NCBI GenBank assembly: GCA_023415055.1
Contig: JAEZLZ010000012.1
Coordinates: forward strand, 1-29,594
DNA: 29,594 nt
Direction of reading: 5' to 3'
Source: Bacillota bacterium
GTDB taxonomy: Bacteria > Bacillota > Clostridia > Lachnospirales > Lachnospiraceae
The notes under the pieces are model-generated. The model had not been told where the DNA came from. It saw only the letters and a list, made by a program, of their open reading frames with translations, and did not search any database. Numbering within the stretch: the stretch's first letter is position 1; each line of letters opens with the position of its first letter. Positions 22,641 to 29,336 of this stretch are shown piece by piece. The position numbers and the translations under genes were made by a program.

Positions 22641-22672
22641 GATAGAAAGCACGCTTCGCGAACTTTCTATTG
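22641..22672. repeat. dispersed hairpin repeat, copy 2 (inverted)
   Basis: ATAGAAAG (22642-22649) pairs with CTTTCTAT (22663-22670) around CGC-TTC-GCG. On the minus strand it matches 17640-17660 for 21 bases. Confidence 0.7.
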
Positions 22673-22700
22673 TCATGAATTAAAGACAAATGTAATTCAG

Positions 22701-22793
22701 AGGCTGTTTCGAGGAACCGATATTAGCACAGATAAGGATGATGTAATTTCTTCCAGTGCTGATTAGGTACATTGGAAACAGCCTTTTCGTTTT
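22701..22793 (+). terminator. long nested hairpin with T-tract after ribU
   Basis: The outer arms AGGCTGTTTC (22701-22710) and GAAACAGCCT (22775-22784) are perfect. An inner AGCAC/GTGCT stem (22725-22729, 22756-22760) lies within a 64-nt loop. TTTTCGTTTT follows. Confidence 0.65.
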
Positions 22794-22860
22794 GGTATAG
22801 CAGGTATGGTCGCTTCAATAACTCTGAATAGCGAATTCCTACCGGCTGTAAGGTTATGAA

Positions 22861-22947
22861 TTATTTACCGGACTTTTTCACCGAACCAATCTCTTCGCAG
22901 TAAGCAAAATAATCCTCGGCCTTGAGCCCTCGTTCGATTTCATGCTT
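22861..22947 (-). pseudogene. possible C-terminal gene remnant
   Basis: On the minus strand 28 codons read HEIERGLKAEDYFAYCEEIG and a short Lys-rich tail before TAA at 22863-22861. The frame is closed upstream by TAA at 22950-22948 and there is no start or ribosome site. The composition looks protein-like, but it could be chance. The rest of 22794-23040 shows no gene. Confidence 0.25.
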
Positions 22948-23045
22948 TTATCATAGCAAATTCATAATTAAAGTCAATGATTGAATCATCCGTAAGCTTA
23001 ATAACGCTGAGAAACAATTAAACTCTATCTTTTTTTAACTATATC

Positions 23046-23054
23046 TGCTATAAT
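23046..23054 (+). promoter_or_regulatory. extended -10 promoter for the tsaE-tsaB-rimI genes
   Basis: TGCTATAAT, a perfect -10 with an extended TGc. The -35 region is poor. Confidence 0.55.
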
Positions 23055-23137
23055 GATGCCGTTTAGAACAGGATGAACGGTCCTTCGGGAACAAAGGTGT
23101 ATCGTTGGCATACAGGTACATGAAAGGTTAGGATAAC

Positions 23138-23557
23138 ATGATTATAGATAGTTTTAGTGCACAGGATACCTATCAGGTTGGGTACAAAATGGGTTCGGAA
23201 GCCAAAAAAGGTGAGATTTATTGTCTCAGCGGAGATCTGGGTGTCGGTAAGACGGTTTTTACACAAGGCTTTGCAAAGGGACTTGGGATCGACGAGGCTG
23301 TTAACAGCCCGACCTTCACGATTATTCAGGAGTATGACAGCGGAAGACTCCCCCTTTATCATTTCGATGTGTACCGAATCTCCGATCCTGATGAGATGGA
23401 GGAGATCGGATACGAGGATTATTTCTTCGGCAATGGTGTATGTCTGATCGAATGGGCAGAATTGATTGAAGAACTGCTTCCGAGAGAACGTAAGGTCATT
23501 ACGATAAAAAAGAAACTGAATCGTGGTTTTGACTATCGTGAAATATCAGTTGATTAG
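23138..23557 (+). CDS. tsaE: tRNA t6A synthesis ATPase TsaE
   Basis: This 139-residue P-loop protein has Walker A GDLGVGKTVFTQG (near residues 32-44), the SPTFTIIQEY switch-like motif, LYHFDVYR and the Walker-like CLIEWAE near the end. TsaE supports the TsaB-TsaD complex in making N6-threonylcarbamoyladenosine at position 37 of ANN-decoding tRNAs. GGTTAGGA lies before the ATG. tsaB and rimI follow closely, the usual clostridial order, and tsaD is 3.4 kb downstream. Confidence 0.96.
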   Translation: MIIDSFSAQDTYQVGYKMGSEAKKGEIYCLSGDLGVGKTVFTQGFAKGLGIDEAVNSPTFTIIQEYDSGRLPLYHFDVYRISDPDEMEEIGYEDYFFGNGVCLIEWAELIEELLPRERKVITIKKKLNRGFDYREISVD

Positions 23558-23571
23558 ATGGAAAGGAGGAT

Positions 23572-24312
23572 ATGTCCCTTTTTATTGGGGACGTAGAGAA
23601 TATGAAAATATTAGCAATGGACAGCTCGGGCTTGGTAGCCTCGGTCGCTATCGTAACGGAAGACACAATTCTTGCGGAATATACCGTTAATTATAAGAAG
23701 ACTCACTCACAGACGCTCCTTCCTATGTTAAATGAAATTGTAAAGATGGTGGAAATCAATATGGAAGAAGTAGATGCGATCGCTGTGGCAGCAGGACCCG
23801 GTTCCTTTACCGGACTTCGAATCGGAAGTGCAACTGCGAAGGGTTTAGGACTGGCACTCAACAAACCGATTATTGCGGTACCGACGCTGGATGGACTTGC
23901 CTACAATCTCTATGGGACGGATAAGCTGATCTGCCCGCTTATGGATGCGAGAAGGAATCAGGTATATACCGGTCTATATGAATTCGTAAAAGGGGAGTTT
24001 CAAATTGTAAAGGAACAGATGGCAGCTGCAGTTGAGGAGCTGTTGGTGGAGATTAATGCGATCGGCAGAGAAGTCATCTTTCTGGGCGACGGAATCGCAG
24101 TATATAAGGAATTAATCGAAGAGAAGATCGAGGTAGACTTTTCTTTTGCTCCGATTCATCTGAACCGGCAAAGAGCGGGAGCAATCGGAGCCCTTGGAAT
24201 AGAATTGTATCGCAAGAATCATTTTGAAAAAGCCGCAGAACATGAGCCCGTATATCTTAGAGTCTCACAGGCGGAGAGAGAAAGAGCTGAGAGAATAAAC
24301 TCTGCGAAGTAG
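23572..24312 (+). CDS. tsaB: tRNA t6A synthesis protein TsaB
   Basis: This protein of 246 residues (or 236) belongs to the ASKHA fold and is the non-catalytic partner of TsaD. Visible are MKILAMDSSGLVASVAI, KTHSQTLLPML and AVAAGPGSFTGLRIG. The start is uncertain. AAAGGAGG at 23562-23569 is only 2 nt before ATG 23572, which is too tight. The family N-terminus MKILAMDSSG starts at ATG 23602, which has no good ribosome site of its own. I give the longer form because it has the only visible ribosome site, but the shorter one fits homologues better. The gene starts 14 nt after tsaE. Confidence 0.93.
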   Translation: MSLFIGDVENMKILAMDSSGLVASVAIVTEDTILAEYTVNYKKTHSQTLLPMLNEIVKMVEINMEEVDAIAVAAGPGSFTGLRIGSATAKGLGLALNKPIIAVPTLDGLAYNLYGTDKLICPLMDARRNQVYTGLYEFVKGEFQIVKEQMAAAVEELLVEINAIGREVIFLGDGIAVYKELIEEKIEVDFSFAPIHLNRQRAGAIGALGIELYRKNHFEKAAEHEPVYLRVSQAERERAERINSAK

Positions 24313-24374
24313 ACAGTAAAGGTCGTATCAATCAGAAGTGAATCAAATCCTTAAAGGGAGGGGAGGTAAGGAGA

Positions 24375-24815
24375 ATGGTGATTCGAAAGATGACCGAGGC
24401 GGATTTAGACCAGGTCTTGGCAATAGAAAATGAGACCTTCTCAGATCCCTGGAGTAAAGATGATTTCAGAAATTCGCTGTTGGATGATAAGAATGATTAT
24501 CTGGTAGTGGATATCGATGGCAAAATTGCCGGCTATTGCGGCTTCTGGGGCGTGCTGGAGGAAGGAGATATCTTCAACGTAGCAGTGAAAAAGGAGTATC
24601 GAAGACAGCATATCGGTGAAACGATGCTGAAAGCGCTGCTTGAAATAGGGCTTTCAAGGGGTATCACCTCCTTTACCCTGGAGGTTCGCTGCTCCAATGA
24701 ACCAGCGATACGGCTATATGAAACTCTTGGTTTTACCAGTGCAGGAATAAGGAAGGATTTTTATTCAAAGCCCAAAGAGGATGCTGTCATAATGTGGCTG
24801 AATACGATACAGTAA
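24375..24815 (+). CDS. rimI: ribosomal protein S18 alanine N-acetyltransferase
   Basis: This 146-residue GNAT acetyltransferase shows the acetyl-CoA loop VKKEYRRQHIGETMLKALL, SFTLEVRCSNEPAIRLYETL and the C-terminal GFTSAGIRKDFYSKPKEDAVI, all typical of RimI. It acetylates the N-terminus of ribosomal protein S18 and possibly others. GGGAGG at 24361-24366 gives 8-nt spacing to ATG 24375; a GTG at 24378 is an alternative. The tsaE-tsaB-rimI neighbourhood is a strong context for this assignment. Confidence 0.94.
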   Translation: MVIRKMTEADLDQVLAIENETFSDPWSKDDFRNSLLDDKNDYLVVDIDGKIAGYCGFWGVLEEGDIFNVAVKKEYRRQHIGETMLKALLEIGLSRGITSFTLEVRCSNEPAIRLYETLGFTSAGIRKDFYSKPKEDAVIMWLNTIQ

Positions 24816-24845
24816 TTCCCACTGTAAAAAGTCGCAGGCTCGTAT

Positions 24846-24851
24846 TATAAT
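24846..24851 (+). promoter_or_regulatory. -10 box upstream of the small zinc-ribbon gene
   Basis: A perfect TATAAT with a poor -35 (TGTAAA, 24823-24828). The leader is about 35 nt. Confidence 0.4.
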
Positions 24852-24894
24852 AGACCTAAGAGCGATGCATGTATCATTTCAGGAGGGATAAGTC

Positions 24895-25143
24895 GTGAAG
24901 AGAATAAATATTACAAATAAGAACGGTGAGATTCCGATTTGTTGTAATTCTTGCGGTAAAGTGTTGAAGATTGAGAATGGAATCCTGATGGAGGATGCAT
25001 TTGAAGCTACGAAGGAATGGGGGTACTTCTCTGGTAGAGATATGGAAGTGCACCATTTTAATCTTTGTGAGGAATGCTATGATAAAATTACTGCTGCATT
25101 TGTAATACCGATCGAGATTCGCAAAAAGCTGGAGGTACTATAA
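24895..25143 (+). CDS. small zinc-ribbon-like protein of unknown function
   Basis: This 82-residue protein starts at GTG 24895, with AGGAGGG 8 nt upstream. Two CxxC knuckles (C17/C20 in ICCNSCGK and C58/C61 in NLCEECYD) with H53/H54 between them suggest one zinc site. The middle reads MEDAFEATKEWGYFSGRDME. I do not recognise a named family. It sits between rimI and RNase Z inside a tRNA-maturation block and ends before a terminator. A nucleic-acid or ribosome-related role is possible but only from context. Confidence 0.85.
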   Translation: MKRINITNKNGEIPICCNSCGKVLKIENGILMEDAFEATKEWGYFSGRDMEVHHFNLCEECYDKITAAFVIPIEIRKKLEVL

Positions 25144-25196
25144 TCCGCAGATGATTATAGGATACTGCTAGGGGGCAGGGCATAAGGAGAATAAGC

Positions 25197-25238
25197 AGGC
25201 TATGATGATCCTACATTTTGGAGCGTCATAGCTTTTTT
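25197..25238 (+). terminator. intrinsic terminator after the zinc-ribbon gene
   Basis: GCTATGA (25199-25205) pairs with TCATAGC (25226-25232) and runs into six T. The gap 25144-25451 otherwise holds the hairpin at 25239-25263, the palindrome at 25321-25340 and the rnz promoter. Confidence 0.85.
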
Positions 25239-25263
25239 ATCGCACGCCCAGCATGGGCGCGAT
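25239..25263. repeat. GC-rich hairpin
   Basis: CGCCCA-GCA-TGGGCG (25245-25259), extended by ATCG/CGAT past a 2-nt bulge. It lies directly behind the terminator, like the hairpins after hpf and lysC. Confidence 0.6.
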
Positions 25264-25320
25264 TTTATCCTCCGATTGTTCTATTGACGTAAGCAGTATT
25301 CTCCGATATAAAGTAAGAAG

Positions 25321-25340
25321 AACTACATTGAAATGTAGTT
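25321..25340. repeat. perfect 20-bp palindrome upstream of the rnz promoter
   Basis: AACTACATT-GA-AATGTAGTT. It lies about 30 bp before the -35 and has no T-run, so an operator is possible. Confidence 0.5.
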
Positions 25341-25370
25341 GTAATCAAACACAATTATCTGGACAAAAGT

Positions 25371-25400
25371 TTGGATATACTGTTAAAATACAGGTATAAT
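25371..25400 (+). promoter_or_regulatory. sigma-A promoter of rnz
   Basis: TTGGAT (25371-25376), an 18-bp spacer and perfect TATAAT (25395-25400). Confidence 0.65.
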
Positions 25401-25451
25401 TGTATCAGAGAATTGAATTCTGTGGTAAAATAAAAAAAGAAAGGCTAAAGA

Positions 25452-26366
25452 ATGCTAGATGTATGTTTGTTAGGTACCAGCGGTATGATGCCACTGCCAG
25501 GAAGATGGCTGACAGCGCTGATGACGAGATATAATGGAAGCAGTTTATTAATTGATTGCGGAGAAGGAACGCAGGTAGCAATCAGGGAGAAGGGGTGGAG
25601 TTTCCATTCCATCGATACGATATGCTTTACACATTATCATGGAGACCACATCAGTGGTTTGCCGGGGTTGCTACTGTCCATGGGTAATGCAGATCGCACA
25701 GAGCCGGTGACCTTAATCGGACCGAAAGGACTGGAAAGAGTGGTAAATGCATTGCGTGTCATTGCTCCAGAGCTTCCTTTTTCACTGAATTTTATTGAGC
25801 TAGCTTCAGTAGAAGAAATGATAGAGATTAACGGCTATCAGATTAAAGCATTTCAGGTCAAACACAATGTGATGTGCTATGGATACAGTATCTATATAAA
25901 ACGCGGTGGTAGATTTTATACGGAAAAGGCGTTGGAAAACAGTGTTCCTCAGAAATACTGGAACCGGCTACAGAAGGGTGATACCATTATTGAAGGCGAT
26001 ACAGTATATACGCCGGATATGGTTATCGGGCCGGAGCGAAGAGGCATTAAGATTACTTACTGTACAGACTCAAGACCGGTTAAGACGATCTCAGACCATG
26101 CAGAAAAATCGGACCTTTTCATATGTGAAGGCATGTATGGCGAGCAGGACAAGGATAGCAAGGCGAAAGAATACAAGCACATGACCTTTAAAGAAGCAGC
26201 AATGCTGGCAAAGACAGCCCAGGTGAAGGAACTATGGCTTACCCATTATAGCCCATCCCTGACTCGGCCGGAGGATTATTTGGATGAAGCAAGATGTATA
26301 TTCGCTTATACGAAGGTAGGTAAAGATCGTAAAAGTGTAACGTTAGAGTTCGATAAGAATGAGTAA
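25452..26366 (+). CDS. rnz: ribonuclease Z
   Basis: This 304-residue metallo-beta-lactamase-fold endonuclease trims tRNA 3' ends. It has LLIDCGEGTQVAI (33-45) and the metal-binding THYHGDHISG with H61, H63, D65 and H66. FQVKHNVMCYGY, the TYCTDSRP aspartate and the final LTHYSPSL histidine complete the site. The PLPGRW near the N-terminus and the KRGGRF region match bacterial RNase Z. AAAGG precedes the ATG. This enzyme fits with tRNA genes here lacking encoded CCA ends. The anchored unknown gene follows 24 nt later and tsaD after that, probably one operon. Confidence 0.95.
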   Translation: MLDVCLLGTSGMMPLPGRWLTALMTRYNGSSLLIDCGEGTQVAIREKGWSFHSIDTICFTHYHGDHISGLPGLLLSMGNADRTEPVTLIGPKGLERVVNALRVIAPELPFSLNFIELASVEEMIEINGYQIKAFQVKHNVMCYGYSIYIKRGGRFYTEKALENSVPQKYWNRLQKGDTIIEGDTVYTPDMVIGPERRGIKITYCTDSRPVKTISDHAEKSDLFICEGMYGEQDKDSKAKEYKHMTFKEAAMLAKTAQVKELWLTHYSPSLTRPEDYLDEARCIFAYTKVGKDRKSVTLEFDKNE

Positions 26367-26390
26367 CAGTGTCCTTAAGGAGGTTTCGAT

Positions 26391-26978
26391 ATGCAGAAAG
26401 CGAAAAACCGAACGGCGGTTACAATAATATCTATGATGGTACTGGCATTGGCTATCCTGTCCTTTTATTTTTACTGGTCTTATCGTACAAAACCACTGGA
26501 GGAAACTGCAGTAGAGAATATGACGGATATTCAGAAGCTTCTGAATAAGGATCTGGTTCAGAATTATCCTGAGACACCAAGAGAAGTAACGAAACTGTTC
26601 GGAAATATGATGAAGAATCTATATAATAATAATCCGGATGATGAGGTAGAAGCATTGGCTCTCAAGATCCGGGATCTGTATGATGAGGAGTTCCTGAATG
26701 CGAATCCGGAGGAAGCTTATCTTAAGAATTTGTATTCCGATATAGCCTCATGGAAGGAAGCAAACCGTAGAATTGCAAATTACAATCTGGTAAAAGAGGA
26801 TATGGATGAGGAACAGGAACTTAATGGCGTAAAGTATGCCGTTATCTACCTATCCTTCACGATTCAGGAGAACGGTAAATTCACCGAGACCTGGAAGATC
26901 ATGCTGCGACAGGACACGCAAAAAAAGTGGAAGATCCTTGGCTGGCAGGTGGTACCTTCTGAGTTACAGACTGAGTAG
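26391..26978 (+). CDS. membrane-anchored protein of unknown function
   Basis: This 195-residue protein has one N-terminal membrane helix (about 9-30, TVIISMMVLALAILSF-like) and an otherwise polar body, presumably outside the cytoplasm or tail-anchored inward. The C-terminal half (KYAVIYLSFTIQENGKFTET, QKKWKILGWQVVP) looks like a single alpha-plus-beta domain of NTF2-like type, but this is a guess. AAGGAGG lies 8 nt before the ATG. It is sandwiched between RNase Z and tsaD with 24- and 15-nt gaps, so it is co-transcribed with tRNA-maturation genes. I do not recognise a named family. Confidence 0.88.
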   Translation: MQKAKNRTAVTIISMMVLALAILSFYFYWSYRTKPLEETAVENMTDIQKLLNKDLVQNYPETPREVTKLFGNMMKNLYNNNPDDEVEALALKIRDLYDEEFLNANPEEAYLKNLYSDIASWKEANRRIANYNLVKEDMDEEQELNGVKYAVIYLSFTIQENGKFTETWKIMLRQDTQKKWKILGWQVVPSELQTE

Positions 26979-26993
26979 GAGATAGGAGATTTT

Positions 26994-28016
26994 ATGACAA
27001 AGGATGTTTTGATATTGGCAATCGAGACCTCATGCGATGAGACTGCGGCAGCAGTGGTAAGAAATGGAAGAGAGGTTCTTTCCAATATAATTTTTTCACA
27101 GATTGAATTACACAAGCTATATGGAGGAGTAGTTCCTGAGATTGCTTCCAGAAAGCACATTGAAAAGATTAATCAGGTGATAGAAGAGGCGCTGGCTACG
27201 GCAGGAGTAACCTTACAGGATCTGGACGCCATAGGAGTTACGTATGGACCGGGACTGGTGGGTGCTCTTTTAGTCGGGGTCGCCGAAGCAAAAGCAATCA
27301 GCTTTGCTTCCGGCAAACCATTAGTAGGTGTGCATCATATTGAGGGACATGTCTCAGCAAACTATATCGACAATAAAGAGCTGGAGCCTCCGTTTTTATG
27401 TCTGATTGTATCCGGCGGACATACACATCTGGTACTTGTTAAGGAGTATGGAGTATATGAGATCATCGGCAGGACCAGAGATGATGCGGCCGGTGAGGCT
27501 TTTGACAAGGTGGCCAGAGCGATTGGGCTCGGGTATCCGGGCGGACCGAAGATCGATAAACTGGCGAAAGAGGGAAATAAGTCGGCCATTGCTTTCCCCA
27601 GAGCACATATTGAAGGAGCTCCGTATGATTTCAGCTTTAGCGGATTGAAATCGGCGGTTCTTAACCATATCAATTCCTGTGAGATGAAACAGGAGGAGAT
27701 AAACCGTGCTGATGTCGCTGCTTCTTTTCAGGAGGCAGTCATTGATGTGCTGGTTACAAAGACGATACAGGCGGCAAAGGATTATGGCATGAAACAGGTG
27801 GCGATCGCCGGTGGTGTTGCAGCAAATTCCTCTCTGTCAGCAGCGATGCAAAAAGCCTGCGCTGAGCATAAGCTGTCCTTCTACCATCCCTCCACTATAT
27901 TGTGTACGGATAATGCAGCGATGATAGGTGCTGCTGCTTATTATGAATATCAACATGGAGCAAGAGCGGGGCTCGATCTGAATGCGGTTCCCAATCTGCG
28001 AATCGGAGAACGATAA
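26994..28016 (+). CDS. tsaD: tRNA N6-threonylcarbamoyladenosine transferase TsaD
   Basis: This 340-residue ASKHA-fold catalytic subunit transfers the threonylcarbamoyl group to A37 of tRNA. It shows LAIETSCDETAAAVV, VPEIASRKH, GPGLVGALLVG, the metal-binding HHIEGH (H115, H119), LIVSGGHTHLV, IAGGVAANSSL and the metal-ligand aspartate in CTDNAAMIG. GGAG lies upstream of the ATG. It is the last gene of the rnz operon. Its partners TsaB and TsaE are upstream, so all three late t6A factors are within 5 kb. Confidence 0.97.
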   Translation: MTKDVLILAIETSCDETAAAVVRNGREVLSNIIFSQIELHKLYGGVVPEIASRKHIEKINQVIEEALATAGVTLQDLDAIGVTYGPGLVGALLVGVAEAKAISFASGKPLVGVHHIEGHVSANYIDNKELEPPFLCLIVSGGHTHLVLVKEYGVYEIIGRTRDDAAGEAFDKVARAIGLGYPGGPKIDKLAKEGNKSAIAFPRAHIEGAPYDFSFSGLKSAVLNHINSCEMKQEEINRADVAASFQEAVIDVLVTKTIQAAKDYGMKQVAIAGGVAANSSLSAAMQKACAEHKLSFYHPSTILCTDNAAMIGAAAYYEYQHGARAGLDLNAVPNLRIGER

Positions 28017-28093
28017 AACAGACAAGTATTGAGTTTTATTTAAAAGCACAATTACATGCTTTTTGTCAAATTTGGGTATCGGCGGAGGTGGAT

Positions 28094-28795
28094 ATGAATA
28101 GAGTAACTGCAATTGTACTGGCAGCAGGGCAGGGCAAACGTATGAACAGCGCCGTAGCAAAGCAATTTCTTATGCTTAGGGACAAACCGGTAATTTACTA
28201 TAGTTTAAAGGCATTTGAGGAAAGTCTTGTTGACGAGATTATCCTTGTTACAGGTGATGGGCAGGTGGGCTACTGCCTGAATGAGATTGTTGGCAAGTAT
28301 CATTTCTCGAAAGTGGTTAAAGTAGTGGAAGGAGGCAAGGAACGGTATGATTCCGTCTTCCAAGCGCTGATTAATGCCGGTAAGACAGATTACGTACTGA
28401 TTCATGATGGGGCAAGACCATTTATCTCCTCACAATTAATCAATGGGATCATTGAGAGTGTTAAGGAATGGAAGGCTTGTATCCTTGGAATGCCGGTGAA
28501 AGAGACAATTAAAATTGTAGATGATCAGGGATACATCACTGCAACGCCGAACCGTAATACTTTGTGGGCTGCACAGACGCCTCAGGCATTCGATTACGCT
28601 TCTATCCTTAAGGCTTACGAGAGCTTCTATGGTGAGAAGGATAGGACAAGCATTGCTGTTACCGATGATGCTATGGTATATGAAACCTTTTTAAAACAAC
28701 CAGTTCGAATGCTTCCCGGGGATTATAACAATATTAAGATTACAACTCCGGAGGATTTGATCTTAGCAGAGGAGCTGTTGAGACACCGGACATAA
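28094..28795 (+). CDS. ispD: 2-C-methyl-D-erythritol 4-phosphate cytidylyltransferase
   Basis: This 233-residue enzyme couples CTP to MEP in the non-mevalonate isoprenoid pathway. It has the nucleotide-binding AIVLAAGQGKRMNS (6-19), VEGGKERYDSVFQAL, HDGARPF, AAQTPQAF, VTDDAMVYE and the C-terminal NNIKITTPEDLILAEELL. The start is ATG 28094 with GGAGG at 28084-28088; an in-frame GTG at 28088 overlaps that site. It may be read from the tsaD operon since no terminator separates them. ispF is not adjacent. A weak hairpin (TCAGAA/TTCTGA, 28801-28841) follows. Confidence 0.96.
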   Translation: MNRVTAIVLAAGQGKRMNSAVAKQFLMLRDKPVIYYSLKAFEESLVDEIILVTGDGQVGYCLNEIVGKYHFSKVVKVVEGGKERYDSVFQALINAGKTDYVLIHDGARPFISSQLINGIIESVKEWKACILGMPVKETIKIVDDQGYITATPNRNTLWAAQTPQAFDYASILKAYESFYGEKDRTSIAVTDDAMVYETFLKQPVRMLPGDYNNIKITTPEDLILAEELLRHRT

Positions 28796-28922
28796 TCCAA
28801 TCAGAACTGGGCGGAATGAAGAATAGCCCCTTGTTTTCTGATGTATAGAGAATTGGTAAATATTATTGTGTGAAAAGAATCAAAAAAACAAACAATTTCT
28901 TTCAAGAATAAAAGAAAACCTC

Positions 28923-28951
28923 TTGACACAAGCTATTTGAGGTGATACAAT
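28923..28951 (+). promoter_or_regulatory. strong sigma-A promoter of the tRNA-Ser genes
   Basis: Perfect TTGACA (28923-28928), a 17-bp spacer and TACAAT (28946-28951) with an extended TGa. Confidence 0.9.
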
Positions 28952-28979
28952 AGCTAAGCGACGTTTGGAGAGCACAAAT

Positions 28980-29065
28980 GGAGAGATGCCCGAGCGGCTT
29001 AAGGGGCTGGTCTTGAAAACCAGTGATTCCGAAAGGAACCGTGGGTTCGAATCCCACTCTCTCCG
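28980..29065 (+). tRNA. tRNA-Ser (anticodon UGA)
   Basis: An 86-nt class II tRNA. Acceptor GGAGAGA (28980-28986) pairs with TCTCTCC (29058-29064), with discriminator G. The anticodon stem CTGGT/ACCAG holds loop CTTGAAA, anticodon TGA at 29014-29016. The long variable arm GATTCCGAAAGGAACC and the T-loop GGTTCGAATCC are clear. CCA is not encoded. Confidence 0.97.
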
Positions 29066-29152
29066 TTACGAGTTATCTGACTAAATGTAGTTGTTCAGAA
29101 ATTGTTAGATAATATAGATAGTAATTTAACATCGTTTTTATAATCATCCTAT

Positions 29153-29241
29153 GGAGAATTACCCAAGTGGCTGAAGGGGCTCCCCTGGAAAGGGAGTAGG
29201 TCGTTAATAGCGGCGCCAGGGTTCAAATCCCTGATTCTCCG
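29153..29241 (+). tRNA. tRNA-Ser (anticodon GGA)
   Basis: An 89-nt class II tRNA. Acceptor GGAGAAT (29153-29159) pairs with ATTCTCC (29234-29240), with discriminator G. The anticodon stem CTCCC/GGGAG has loop CTGGAAA, anticodon GGA at 29187-29189. The variable arm and the GGTTCAAATCC T-loop are present. CCA is not encoded. The 87-nt spacer to the first tRNA contains TTATCTGAC/GTTAGATAA arms (29073-29081, 29104-29112). Confidence 0.97.
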
Positions 29242-29301
29242 TTCTGCTTTTTTAACAAATTATTGGTAAAAAAATCAATAAAAAATAAATTAAAAAAGTG
29301 G

Positions 29302-29330
29302 TTGACAAGTGAGTGGATGCGTGATAAGAT
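29302..29330 (+). promoter_or_regulatory. rRNA operon promoter
   Basis: TTGACA (29302-29307), a 17-bp spacer and TAAGAT (29325-29330) with an extended TGa, preceded by an A/T-rich UP-like tract (29257-29298). Confidence 0.88.
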
Positions 29331-29336
29331 ATCAAA

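Noticed and set aside
22530..22766. 78-codon frame over the ribU end
   Set aside because: It crosses the dispersed hairpin and the nested terminator; no ribosome site.
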